This document shows, piece by piece, positions 17,129 to 24,052 of a stretch of 64,000 nucleotides of DNA. Within the stretch, counting starts at the first letter, position 1. Every line of letters begins with the position of its first letter. The notes beneath the pieces were generated by a model that searched no databases, was not told the origin of the DNA, and worked only from the letters and a program-made list of their open reading frames with translations. The stretch spans positions 57,449-121,448 of the forward strand of contig VSCH01000003.1 in the NCBI GenBank assembly GCA_047459075.1. The letters run 5' to 3'. This DNA is from ZC4RG19 sp017577565 (lineage in GTDB: Bacteria; Actinomycetota; Acidimicrobiia; Acidimicrobiales; VFJN01). A program made the position numbers and the translations under genes.

Positions 17129-18666
17129 TCCGCCTCCGCCGCCACACGCCCCGCCACATGGCGGGCCGGCGCCCCCCGCCCGCGGCGGGGGAGCGACCCG
17201 GGGCGGGGCCGTCCGACGGGGACCGGGGCCGCGCCGGCGGGCGCCGAGGGGGGTGGGTGCTGCCGGCCGTCCTGGCGGCCGTCACCGTCGGCGCCGGCGC
17301 CGGCGCGCTCGCCCTCGACGCCGACCCGGCCGCCGACGCGGCCGGGGTCGACCGGGTGGTGGCCACGCCGGTCCTCTCCGCCCGCCGCGCCCCGGAGGTC
17401 GTCGCCGCCCCGGTGGCCGACCGCCGGCTGGCGGGCGACCTGCTGGCGTGGCTGGCCGACTCGCCCGAGGACACCTGCCTGGTCGTCGAGGCCGACGGCC
17501 GCGAGGTGCTGGCCCACAACGCCGACCTCCCGCTGACCGGGGCCTCGACCCAGAAGCTGCTGACCGCCACCGGTCTGCTGCTGGTCCACGGGCCGGACGC
17601 CACCTTCACCACCGAGGTGGTCGCCGAGGCGCCACCCGTCGGCGGGGTGGTGGCCGGCGACCTCTACGTCGTCGGCGGCGGGCCGGCCGACCTGGGCACG
17701 CCCGACTGGCCGGAGATGGCGCCCGGCACCCGCGAGCGGGTCGTCCACGACGTCGACGAGCTGGTGGGCGCGATCGCCGCGGCCGGCGTCACCCGGGTGG
17801 AGGGCAGCGTCGTCGGCGACGGCAGCCGCTACGACGACCAGCGCTACGAGGAGACCCTGGCCGAGCGGCTCGTCCTCCAGGACCAGGTCGGCCCGATCGG
17901 CGGGCTGATGGTCAACGACGGGTTCGCCCGGTTCTCGCCCGAGCGCAGCAACGCCGCCACCGTCCCGGCCGACGACCCGGCGGCCGACGCGGCCCGGGTG
18001 ATCACCGAGCGGCTCGAGGCCAACGGCATCGAGGTGGCCGGCGCGCCCCGGGCCGGCACCGCCCCCGAGGGGGCGACGACCGTGGCGGCCCTGGCGTCGC
18101 CCCCGGTGTCGCAGCTCGTGGCGGAGATGCTCACGACCAGCGACAACGAGGCGGCGGAGGCGATGCTGAAGGAGATCGGCGTCGCCGAGGCCGGCGAGGG
18201 GTCGTGGGACGCCGGCGCGGCCGCGCTCGAGTCGCTGCTCGCCGAGGCCGGGGTGACGACCGAGGGCCTCGACGTCGTCGACGGCTCGGGCCTGTCGATC
18301 GCCAACACGCTGACCTGCGCCGCCCTCGTCGACGTCCTGACGCTGGAGGGCACCGGCCCGGTCGTGCGCGACGGGCTGCCGGTGGCCGGCGAGACGGGGA
18401 CCCTGGCCGAGCGGTGGACCGACAGCGAGGTCGCCGGGCGCCTGCGGGCCAAGACCGGCACGCTGCGCAACGTCACGGCGCTGGCCGGCGAGGTCGACAC
18501 CGTCCCGGGTGCCCGGGTGACCTTCGCCTACGTCGCCAACGTGCCCGACCCCGGCCAGATCACCCCGGACGAGGTCGGCCTCGACGAGCTGGCCGAGATC
18601 CTCGTCCGCCACCCCCGCGACCTCGACCTGGCGGCCCTCGAGCCGGAGGCGCCGGCGGCCGGGTGA
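17125..18666 (+). CDS. dacB: D-alanyl-D-alanine carboxypeptidase / endopeptidase (PBP4, S13)
   Basis: A 513-residue penicillin-binding protein of peptidase family S13, acting on peptidoglycan stem peptides outside the membrane. A basic N-terminus precedes one membrane/signal helix (VLPAVLAAVTVGAGAGALAL, residues ~45-64). Active-site motifs: STQK at 141-144 (nucleophile Ser, general-base Lys), SDN in TTSDNEAAEAML, and KTG in RAKTGTLRNVTALAG, with the large S13 insertion between the first two. The GTG start at 17125 overlaps the previous stop (GTGA); ATG 17158 is a weaker alternative. Confidence 0.92.
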   Translation: MIRLRRHTPRHMAGRRPPPAAGERPGAGPSDGDRGRAGGRRGGWVLPAVLAAVTVGAGAGALALDADPAADAAGVDRVVATPVLSARRAPEVVAAPVADRRLAGDLLAWLADSPEDTCLVVEADGREVLAHNADLPLTGASTQKLLTATGLLLVHGPDATFTTEVVAEAPPVGGVVAGDLYVVGGGPADLGTPDWPEMAPGTRERVVHDVDELVGAIAAAGVTRVEGSVVGDGSRYDDQRYEETLAERLVLQDQVGPIGGLMVNDGFARFSPERSNAATVPADDPAADAARVITERLEANGIEVAGAPRAGTAPEGATTVAALASPPVSQLVAEMLTTSDNEAAEAMLKEIGVAEAGEGSWDAGAAALESLLAEAGVTTEGLDVVDGSGLSIANTLTCAALVDVLTLEGTGPVVRDGLPVAGETGTLAERWTDSEVAGRLRAKTGTLRNVTALAGEVDTVPGARVTFAYVANVPDPGQITPDEVGLDELAEILVRHPRDLDLAALEPEAPAAG

Positions 18667-18691
18667 CCGGGCGGCGTGCCACCCTGGTCCC

Positions 18692-19312
18692 GTGCCGACG
18701 CCGATGTTCCCCCTGGGCTCGGTCCTGCTCCCGGGCGTGGTGCTGCCGCTGCACGTGTTCGAGCCCCGCTACCGGGCGCTGGTGCGCGACTGCCTGGCCG
18801 GTGACCGGTCCTTCGGCGTCGTCCTGATCGAGCGCGGCTCCGAGGTCGGGGGCGGCGACGTGCGCACCGACGCGGGCACGCTGGCCCGGATCGTGCGGGT
18901 GGACGAGCTGCCCGGCGATCGCTACGCCCTCGTCGCCGTGGGGCTCCACCGCATCCGGGTGACCCGGTGGCTGCCCGACGACCCCTACCCCCGGGCGGAG
19001 GTCGAGCCCTGGCCCGACGAGCCCGGCCCGGCCGCGGGCGGGGACGGGGCGGCGCTGGCCGAGGTCACCGCGCTGCTGCGCCGGGCCGCCGCCCTCCGCG
19101 CCGAGCTGGGGGAGCCCGCGCCGCCCCTCGACGTCGACCTGGGCGAGGACCCGGTGGTCGCCGGCTACCGGGCGGCGGCGCTGTCGCCCCTCGGACCGGC
19201 CGACCGGCACGAGCTGCTGTGCGCGGCGACCGCCGGTGCGCGCCTCGACCGGCTCCGCGAGCTGCTGCGCGACCAGATCGAGCTGCTCGAGGCCCGGCTG
19301 GCCGCACCGTGA
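18692..19312 (+). CDS. LON substrate-binding (N-terminal) domain protein
   Basis: A 206-residue stand-alone LON-N (PUA-like) domain protein. MFPLGSVLLPGVVLPLHVFE and RYRALVRDCLAGDRSFGVVL are hallmark sequences, followed by GTLARIVRVDELPGDRYAL and a C-terminal helical part. There is no ATPase or protease module. Such proteins occur widely in actinobacteria without a settled role, perhaps substrate recognition. GTG start 25 nt downstream of the PBP4 gene. It is not a truncated Lon: the fold ends cleanly. Confidence 0.87.
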   Translation: MPTPMFPLGSVLLPGVVLPLHVFEPRYRALVRDCLAGDRSFGVVLIERGSEVGGGDVRTDAGTLARIVRVDELPGDRYALVAVGLHRIRVTRWLPDDPYPRAEVEPWPDEPGPAAGGDGAALAEVTALLRRAAALRAELGEPAPPLDVDLGEDPVVAGYRAAALSPLGPADRHELLCAATAGARLDRLRELLRDQIELLEARLAAP

Positions 19313-19395
19313 CGCCGCCGGCCGACCATCCGCCGGGGAGGTGGGCCGGGCGTGCTACAACGAAGCTCCCGAGCGACGACAGGAGCAGCACCGCG

Positions 19396-19713
19396 GTGCC
19401 CGAGCCCGACTCGAAGTCCGTCCCCGAGGTCCTGAACGAGCTGTGGGTGCTCACCCGTGACTACGCCCGGCAGGAGACCATCGACCCGCTCAAGGGCGTC
19501 GGGCGCTACCTGCTCTACGGCACGTTGGGCGCCCTCCTCCTCGGCGTCGGCGTCATCCTGCTGATGCTGGCCGGCCTCCGGGCGCTCCAGACCGAGACCG
19601 GCGACGCCCTCGACGGCAACCTCTCCTGGCTGCCGTACCTCATCGTCCTCGCCGTGGCGGGCCTGCTCGTGGCCTGGGCCCTGTCGCGCATCTCCCGCAA
19701 GAGCAAGACCTGA
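19396..19713 (+). CDS. Small holin-like/phage-holin-superfamily membrane protein
   Basis: A 105-residue protein starting at GTG behind ACAGGAGCA. An amphipathic N-terminus (LNELWVLTRDYARQETIDPL) is followed by two membrane helices (~44-70 and ~82-100) and a basic tail (SRISRKSKT). The arrangement resembles actinobacterial 'phage holin family' proteins that are chromosomal and not tied to prophage. It opens a run of three small genes with gaps of 13 and 3 nt. Role unknown, probably envelope-associated. Confidence 0.75.
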   Translation: MPEPDSKSVPEVLNELWVLTRDYARQETIDPLKGVGRYLLYGTLGALLLGVGVILLMLAGLRALQTETGDALDGNLSWLPYLIVLAVAGLLVAWALSRISRKSKT

Positions 19714-19726
19714 GCAGGTGACCCCG

Positions 19727-19945
19727 ATGCCCGGCCAGCCCACCCGAGACCGCATCACCCGCGACGACATCGAGGCCAAGCTCCGCGAGCTCGAGGGCGA
19801 CGCCCGCGAGCAGGTCGAGTCCGCCCGCTCGACGGCCGTCACCGTCGGCGTCGTCGCGCTGGTCCTCCTGCTGGTGCTCGCCTACCTGCTCGGCACCCGC
19901 AAGGGCCGCAAGCGCAGCACCGTCGTCGAGATCCGGCGGGTCTGA
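19727..19945 (+). CDS. 72-residue single-pass membrane protein
   Basis: Starts MPGQPTRDRITRDDIEAKLR, a charged helical head (~25 residues with several Glu and Arg), then one membrane helix (VTVGVVALVLLLVLAYLLG) and a strongly basic cytoplasmic-type end (TRKGRKRSTVVEIRRV). The ATG at 19727 has GAGCAGG at a good distance; the GTG at 19718 lies inside that purine tract and is less likely. It is sandwiched between two other small genes. No family recognised. Confidence 0.75.
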   Translation: MPGQPTRDRITRDDIEAKLRELEGDAREQVESARSTAVTVGVVALVLLLVLAYLLGTRKGRKRSTVVEIRRV

Positions 19946-19948
19946 GCC

Positions 19949-20215
19949 GTGGCCGGTCGCAGCCGCGTCGACCGCGGGCTCCACCTCCTCCAGCGGCGGG
20001 GCGTGCAGCGCGGCGTGTTCGGCTCGTCCCGGGCCTGGTTCTGGGTGGCCGTCGGCGCCTGGCTGCTCCGCCGGGCCCGGCAGGCCATCGGGAGCGAGTA
20101 CGAGCTCGTCTACCGGGGCGAGCTCCGCCCGGGCGAGTCGATGCGCATCAGCCACCTGACCGAGACCCGCGACGGGCGGCGGGTCCGTTCCCGCCGGCGC
20201 TCGATCCGGTCCTGA
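19949..20215 (+). CDS. 88-residue basic protein, unknown function
   Basis: GTG start 3 nt after the preceding stop. The N-terminal half is basic with a hydrophobic patch (SSRAWFWVAVGAWLLRRARQ), and the second half looks beta-stranded (YELVYRGELRPGESMRISHL) ending in an Arg-rich tail. Possibly membrane-associated. Last of the three-gene small-protein run; 44 nt separate it from ttuB. No family recognised. Confidence 0.7.
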   Translation: MAGRSRVDRGLHLLQRRGVQRGVFGSSRAWFWVAVGAWLLRRARQAIGSEYELVYRGELRPGESMRISHLTETRDGRRVRSRRRSIRS

Positions 20216-20259
20216 CCAGCTGTGGAGGTCGGCGCCGGCCACGCGAGAATGGGACCACC

Positions 20260-20460
20260 ATGCGTGTCGTCCTCCGCAACCCCCGCCGTGAGCTCGAGGT
20301 CGCCGGTCCGATCTCGGTGACCAAGCTCCTCCGCCAGCTCGACCTCAACCGCGAGTCGGTGCTCGTCGTCCGCGGCGACACCCTCGTGGCGGGCGACGCG
20401 GTGCTGTCCGACGACGACACGGTCGAGATCCGGCCCGTGATCTCGGGTGGTGCCTCGTGA
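20260..20460 (+). CDS. ttuB: Ubiquitin-like sulfur carrier protein (TtuB/MoaD/ThiS family)
   Basis: A 66-residue beta-grasp protein. LRNPRRELEVAGPISVTKLL and ESVLVVRGDTLVAGDAVLSDDDTVEIRPVISGG follow the ThiS/MoaD/TtuB pattern. Such proteins carry sulfur as a C-terminal glycine thiocarboxylate. It is translationally coupled to ttuA (GTGA overlap), as expected for the sulfur donor in tRNA 2-thiouridine synthesis; the known Thermus TtuB also tags proteins. Oddity: the chain ends GGAS, so the di-glycine is followed by two extra residues that would need removal before activation. Confidence 0.85.
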   Translation: MRVVLRNPRRELEVAGPISVTKLLRQLDLNRESVLVVRGDTLVAGDAVLSDDDTVEIRPVISGGAS

Positions 20461-21491
20461 AGTGCACCGTCTGCCGGGGCGAGGCCGTCATCGACCTGCG
20501 CCGCCACAACGCCAACTTCTGCCGCGAGCACTTCCTGCGGTTCTGCCGTGACCAGGTCGCCAAGGCGATCGCCGAGCACCGCATGTTCGGACCCGACGAC
20601 CGCGTCCTCGTGGCGGTGTCGGGCGGCAAGGACAGCCTCGCCCTGTGGGACCTGCTCGTCGAGCTGGGCTACCGGGCCGAGGGGCTGTACATCGACCTCG
20701 GCATCGGCAGCTACAGCGAGGCCAGCACGGCGACGTCGGTGGCCTTCGCCGAGAGCCGGGGCCTGACGCTCCACCGCGTCGACCTGCGCGAGGAGCACGG
20801 CTACGACATCCCCACGGCCGCCGCCGTCACCCGCCGGGTGCCCTGCTCGTCGTGCGGGCTGTCCAAGCGCCACCTGTTCGACGAGGTGGCCCGCACCGGC
20901 GGCTTCGACGTCGTCGCCACCGGGCACAACCTCGACGACGAGGCCGCCGTGCTGCTCGGCAACGTGCTGCACTGGCAGACCGAGTACCTCGGCCGGCAGG
21001 CACCGGTGCTGGAGGAGCGCGACGGGTTCCCGAAGAAGGTCAAGCCGCTCGTCCGCCTGAGCGAGCGGGAGACCGCCGCCTACTGCGTGCTCCGGGGCAT
21101 CGACTACATCGTCGAGGAGTGCCCGATGGCCGCGGGCAACCGGCACCTCCGCTACAAGGAGGCGCTCAACGCGCTCGAGGCCGCCTCGCCGGGCACCAAG
21201 CACGCCTTCTACTTCGAGTTCCTCGACAAGGCGGCCGACCGGTTCCGCCCCGAGGCCCGGGCCTCGCAGGAGGAGCTGCGCCCGTGCACGTCGTGCGGGG
21301 CGCCGACCACGGCCGAGGTCTGCGCCTTCTGCCGCCTCGTCGAGCGCGTCCGGGGCGCGGAGCCCGTGCCCGTCGAGGTGCTGGGGTCGAAGGGCCGCCG
21401 GCGCCGCCGCCGCAACGGCGCCGCCCGGGACGGTGCCGCCGCCGAGGCCGGCGCGACGGCCGCGGCGGCGGGGGAGCGGGTGCGCCCGTGA
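20457..21491 (+). CDS. ttuA: tRNA 2-thiouridine(54) synthetase TtuA
   Basis: A 344-residue TtcA/Ncs6/TtuA-type ATP pyrophosphatase that adenylates and thiolates a uridine (U/T54 in the T-loop) of tRNA. All key residues are visible: zinc finger 1 as C3, C6, C22, H25; PP-loop SGGKDS at 55-60; the iron-sulfur ligands C130 and C133 (PCSSCG) and C222 (EECPMA); and zinc finger 2 as C277, C280, C289, C292. The positions match, as I recall them, those of Thermus TtuA. A basic, alanine-rich tail (~40 residues) is extra. It lies between ttuB and trmI with 4-nt overlaps on both sides. Confidence 0.93.
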   Translation: MKCTVCRGEAVIDLRRHNANFCREHFLRFCRDQVAKAIAEHRMFGPDDRVLVAVSGGKDSLALWDLLVELGYRAEGLYIDLGIGSYSEASTATSVAFAESRGLTLHRVDLREEHGYDIPTAAAVTRRVPCSSCGLSKRHLFDEVARTGGFDVVATGHNLDDEAAVLLGNVLHWQTEYLGRQAPVLEERDGFPKKVKPLVRLSERETAAYCVLRGIDYIVEECPMAAGNRHLRYKEALNALEAASPGTKHAFYFEFLDKAADRFRPEARASQEELRPCTSCGAPTTAEVCAFCRLVERVRGAEPVPVEVLGSKGRRRRRRNGAARDGAAAEAGATAAAAGERVRP

Positions 21492-22258
21492 GCCGCCCGT
21501 TCGCCGAGGGCGACCAGGTGCTGCTCGTCGACGCCAAGAAGCGTCGCTATCTGGTGACCCTCACCGCCGGGGGCGAGTTCCACACCCACGCCGGGGTCGT
21601 GGCCCACGACGACGTCCTGGGGCGGCCCGAGGGGCTGACCGTCCGCTCGAGCCGCGGCGCCTCCATGGTCGCCCTCCGGCCCACGCTCGCCGAGTTCGTG
21701 CTGAAGATGCCGCGGGGCGCCCAGGTGATCTACCCGAAGGACCTGGGGCCGATCCTCATGCTGGCCGACATCTTCCCCGGTGCCCGGGTGCTGGAGTCGG
21801 GGGTCGGGTCCGGCGCCCTGTCCATGACGCTCGTGCGGGCCGGCGCCATCGTCCGGGGCTACGAGATCCGGGAGGACTTCGCCCGCCGGGCGACGCGCAA
21901 CGTGGCGACGTTCCTCGGCGAGGAGGCCCTCGAGCGCTACGTCGTCGAGCAGCGCGACGTCTACGAAGGCATCGACGAGACCGACCTCGACCGGGTGCTG
22001 CTCGACCTGCCCGAGCCCTGGCGGGCGGTCAAGCACGCGGCCCGGGCCATGCACCCGGGGGGCGTGCTCGTCGCCTACACTCCCCAGATCACCCAGGTCG
22101 TGCAGCTGCGCGAGGAGCTCGAGGCCCAGGGCTTCGGCATGCTCGAGACCATCGAGGTGCTCAACCGGGGCTGGCACATCGAGGGGCAGTCGGTGCGGCC
22201 CGACCACCGGATGGTCGCCCACACCGGCTTCCTGACCAGTGCCAGGCTCCTGAGCTGA
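21488..22258 (+). CDS. trmI: tRNA (adenine-N1-)-methyltransferase TrmI (m1A58)
   Basis: A 256-residue SAM-dependent methyltransferase that makes 1-methyladenosine at position 58 of the tRNA T-loop. Motifs: FVLKMPRGAQVIYPKDLGPI, the SAM site ARVLESGVGSGALSMTLVRA, DRVLLDLPEPWRAV, and RMVAHTGFL at the end. GTG start overlaps the ttuA stop by 4 nt, so methylation of A58 and thiolation of U54 are encoded together. In mycobacteria trmI is also close to mpa, as here. Confidence 0.94.
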   Translation: MSRPFAEGDQVLLVDAKKRRYLVTLTAGGEFHTHAGVVAHDDVLGRPEGLTVRSSRGASMVALRPTLAEFVLKMPRGAQVIYPKDLGPILMLADIFPGARVLESGVGSGALSMTLVRAGAIVRGYEIREDFARRATRNVATFLGEEALERYVVEQRDVYEGIDETDLDRVLLDLPEPWRAVKHAARAMHPGGVLVAYTPQITQVVQLREELEAQGFGMLETIEVLNRGWHIEGQSVRPDHRMVAHTGFLTSARLLS

Positions 22259-22294
22259 CCGCCCGGGGCGGGTGACGGCTGGGGGGACGCCGCG

Positions 22295-23455
22295 GTGAAC
22301 CTGCTCGACGCCGTGCTGGTGCTGGCCGCGGTCGCCGCCGCCGTCGGCGGCTACCGGCTCGGGTTCTTCGCCCGGGCGGCCTCGTGGGCCGGGCTGGCGC
22401 TCGGCGTCGTCGCCGGGGCCCGGCTGCTCCCGGCGGTGCTGCCGCGGGTGCGCGACGCCAGCGAGGGGACGCTCGTGCTCGTGGCCGTCGGCCTGCTCGT
22501 GGGCTCCGCCCTCATCGGCCAGGCGCTCGGGCTCGTGCTCGGCGCCCAGCTCCACCAGGAGCTCCCGCCCGGCCCCGCCCGCCGGGTCGACCAGGTCGCC
22601 GGCGGCGTCGTCGGTGTCGCGGGCGTGGCGGTGGCGCTGTGGCTGCTGCTGCCCCTGCTGTCCCACGGCCCGACCTGGATGGCCGAGCAGGCCCGGGGGT
22701 CGACGCTCGCCCGCCAGCTGACCGACGCCTTCCCCGACGCCCCCGACACGCTGGCCGCGCTCCGGCGGCTGGTGGGCGACGACCCCTTCCCCGAGGTCTT
22801 CGCAGGCCTCCAGCGGGCGCCCGACGCCGGGGAGCTGCCGAGCACCAGCGGCCTCGACCGCGAGCTCGCCGGACGGGTGGCCGGATCGACGGTGAAGGTG
22901 CGGGGGGTGGCCTGCTCCCGGCTGCAGGAGGGCAGCGGGTTCTTCGTCGACGACGACCTCGTGGTCACCAACGCCCACGTCGTCGCCGGTCAGGACGAGA
23001 CGACGCTCGCCCTGACCGACGGCTCGTCGTTCGGGGCGACGGTCGTGGCCTTCGACCCCGACCGCGACCTGGCCGTGCTGCGGGCCGAGGGCACCCGCCC
23101 CCCGCTGCCGCTGCGGGACGCCGCGGTGGGCGACACCGGCGGCGTCTTCGGCTACCCGGGCGGCGGCCCGCTGGAGATCAGCCCGTTCCGGGTGGCGGAC
23201 GAGATCACCGCCCGGGGTCGGGACATCTACGACCAGGGGACGACCGAGCGCGAGGTGCTCGTCCTGGCCTCCGACCTCGAGCCGGGCGACTCGGGCTCGG
23301 CCCTGGTCGACCCCCAGGGCCGGGTCGTGGGGGTGGCGTTCGCCGTGGCGCCCGACCGGCCAGGCGTCGCCTACGCCCTCTCGGTCGACGAGGTCGAGGC
23401 CGTCCTGGCCGGCGACCTGTCGTCGGCCCGGGACACCGGCGCCTGCCTGCGCTGA
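22295..23455 (+). CDS. marP: Membrane-anchored serine protease, MarP-like (CvpA + trypsin-like)
   Basis: A 386-residue protein with four CvpA-type membrane helices (~1-135) and an outside trypsin/HtrA-like domain (~190-380). The catalytic triad is visible: His in VVTNAHVVAGQ, Asp in DPDRDLAVLRA, Ser in EPGDSGSALVDPQG. Two cysteines (GVACSRL and the C-terminal TGACLR) could form the redox-sensitive disulfide described for mycobacterial MarP, which supports acid and oxidative stress survival. There is no PDZ domain. GTG start. It ends before a strong hairpin shared with the convergent ferredoxin gene. Confidence 0.9.
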   Translation: MNLLDAVLVLAAVAAAVGGYRLGFFARAASWAGLALGVVAGARLLPAVLPRVRDASEGTLVLVAVGLLVGSALIGQALGLVLGAQLHQELPPGPARRVDQVAGGVVGVAGVAVALWLLLPLLSHGPTWMAEQARGSTLARQLTDAFPDAPDTLAALRRLVGDDPFPEVFAGLQRAPDAGELPSTSGLDRELAGRVAGSTVKVRGVACSRLQEGSGFFVDDDLVVTNAHVVAGQDETTLALTDGSSFGATVVAFDPDRDLAVLRAEGTRPPLPLRDAAVGDTGGVFGYPGGGPLEISPFRVADEITARGRDIYDQGTTEREVLVLASDLEPGDSGSALVDPQGRVVGVAFAVAPDRPGVAYALSVDEVEAVLAGDLSSARDTGACLR

Positions 23456-23472
23456 GGCCCCTCGGCGCGGGA

Positions 23473-23495
23473 CGCGGCCGCCCGTGGCGGCCGCG
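23473..23495. terminator. GC-rich hairpin between convergent marP and ferredoxin
   Basis: Perfect 9-bp inverted repeat CGCGGCCGC / GCGGCCGCG with a 5-nt loop (CCGTG), placed 18 nt after the marP stop and 52 nt from the ferredoxin stop. There is no U-tract, so it would act as a bidirectional high-GC terminator or mRNA 3'-end stabiliser. Confidence 0.6.
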
Positions 23496-23547
23496 CGCGC
23501 TGAGCGTGGGTCGATCGGGCCCGGGGGGCGAGCCCGTCAGCTGCGGC

Positions 23548-23784
23548 TCAGTCGACCTCGATGAAGATGCACTCGCCCGGGCACTCCTCGGCGGCCTCGA
23601 TGACGGCCTCCTCCTGGCCCGCGGGGACGTTGGCGAGGCCTTCGGCACCGCCCGGGTCCGAGAGGACCTTGTCGCCCTCCTTGACGTACGCGAGGCCGTC
23701 GTCAAGCAGGGTGAACACGTCGGGGGCGATCTCCTCGCAAAGGCCGTCACCCGTGCAGAGATCCTGGTCGATCCAGACCTTCAT
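23548..23784 (-). CDS. Single-cluster ferredoxin with Asp at the second ligand position
   Basis: A 78-residue ferredoxin: MKVWIDQDLCTGDGLCEEIA ... EECPGECIFIEVD. Putative ligands are C10, D13, C16 and C68 (followed by Pro), with C72 near the end. The Asp in place of the second Cys suggests a [3Fe-4S] or Asp-ligated [4Fe-4S] cluster, as in ferredoxins that serve cytochromes P450. It starts at ATG 23784 behind AGGAG and is divergent from mpa. The redox partner is not visible nearby. Confidence 0.9.
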   Translation of the reverse strand: MKVWIDQDLCTGDGLCEEIAPDVFTLLDDGLAYVKEGDKVLSDPGGAEGLANVPAGQEEAVIEAAEECPGECIFIEVD

Positions 23785-23971
23785 GCGTGCTTCGCTCCTG
23801 GCTCGATGGCGGAGGGGCTGGCCCCATGGGCGCCCCGTCATCGAGGCACCTCGGACGCCGTCACACTAGCGAACCGCGGGATTAACGCGGCAATCTCGGA
23901 AGAAACTCTCCCGTGCGGGGGTGTGTCCAAACCTTCACAGGGAATGGTGCAGCAGCGGCGGTGCACCGGTG

Positions 23972-23977
23972 TAGGGT
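23972..23977 (+). promoter_or_regulatory. Predicted -10 (TAGGGT) of mpa
   Basis: TAGGGT 75 nt before the mpa start; initiation ~7 nt downstream would put +1 at the first base of the hairpin at 23984. Confidence 0.55.
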
Positions 23978-23983
23978 CCGAAC

Positions 23984-24005
23984 CGGGTCCTCGATACAGG
24001 ACCCG
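23984..24005 (+). promoter_or_regulatory. 5'-end hairpin in the mpa leader
   Basis: Perfect inverted repeat CGGGTCCT / AGGACCCG with a 6-nt loop (CGATAC). It begins exactly 6 nt after the TAGGGT hexamer and lies 47 nt before the mpa GTG. Could be a 5' stabilising stem-loop or, as DNA, an operator. Confidence 0.55.
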
Positions 24006-24052
24006 CACCGGCAACGGCGCAGGTGCGGTGACTGCATCGACCGAGCGAGGAG

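Noticed and set aside
19396..19713. Prophage, because of the holin-like protein
   Set aside because: No integrase, capsid, tail or attachment repeats around it; holin-like small membrane proteins are common chromosomal genes in actinobacteria.
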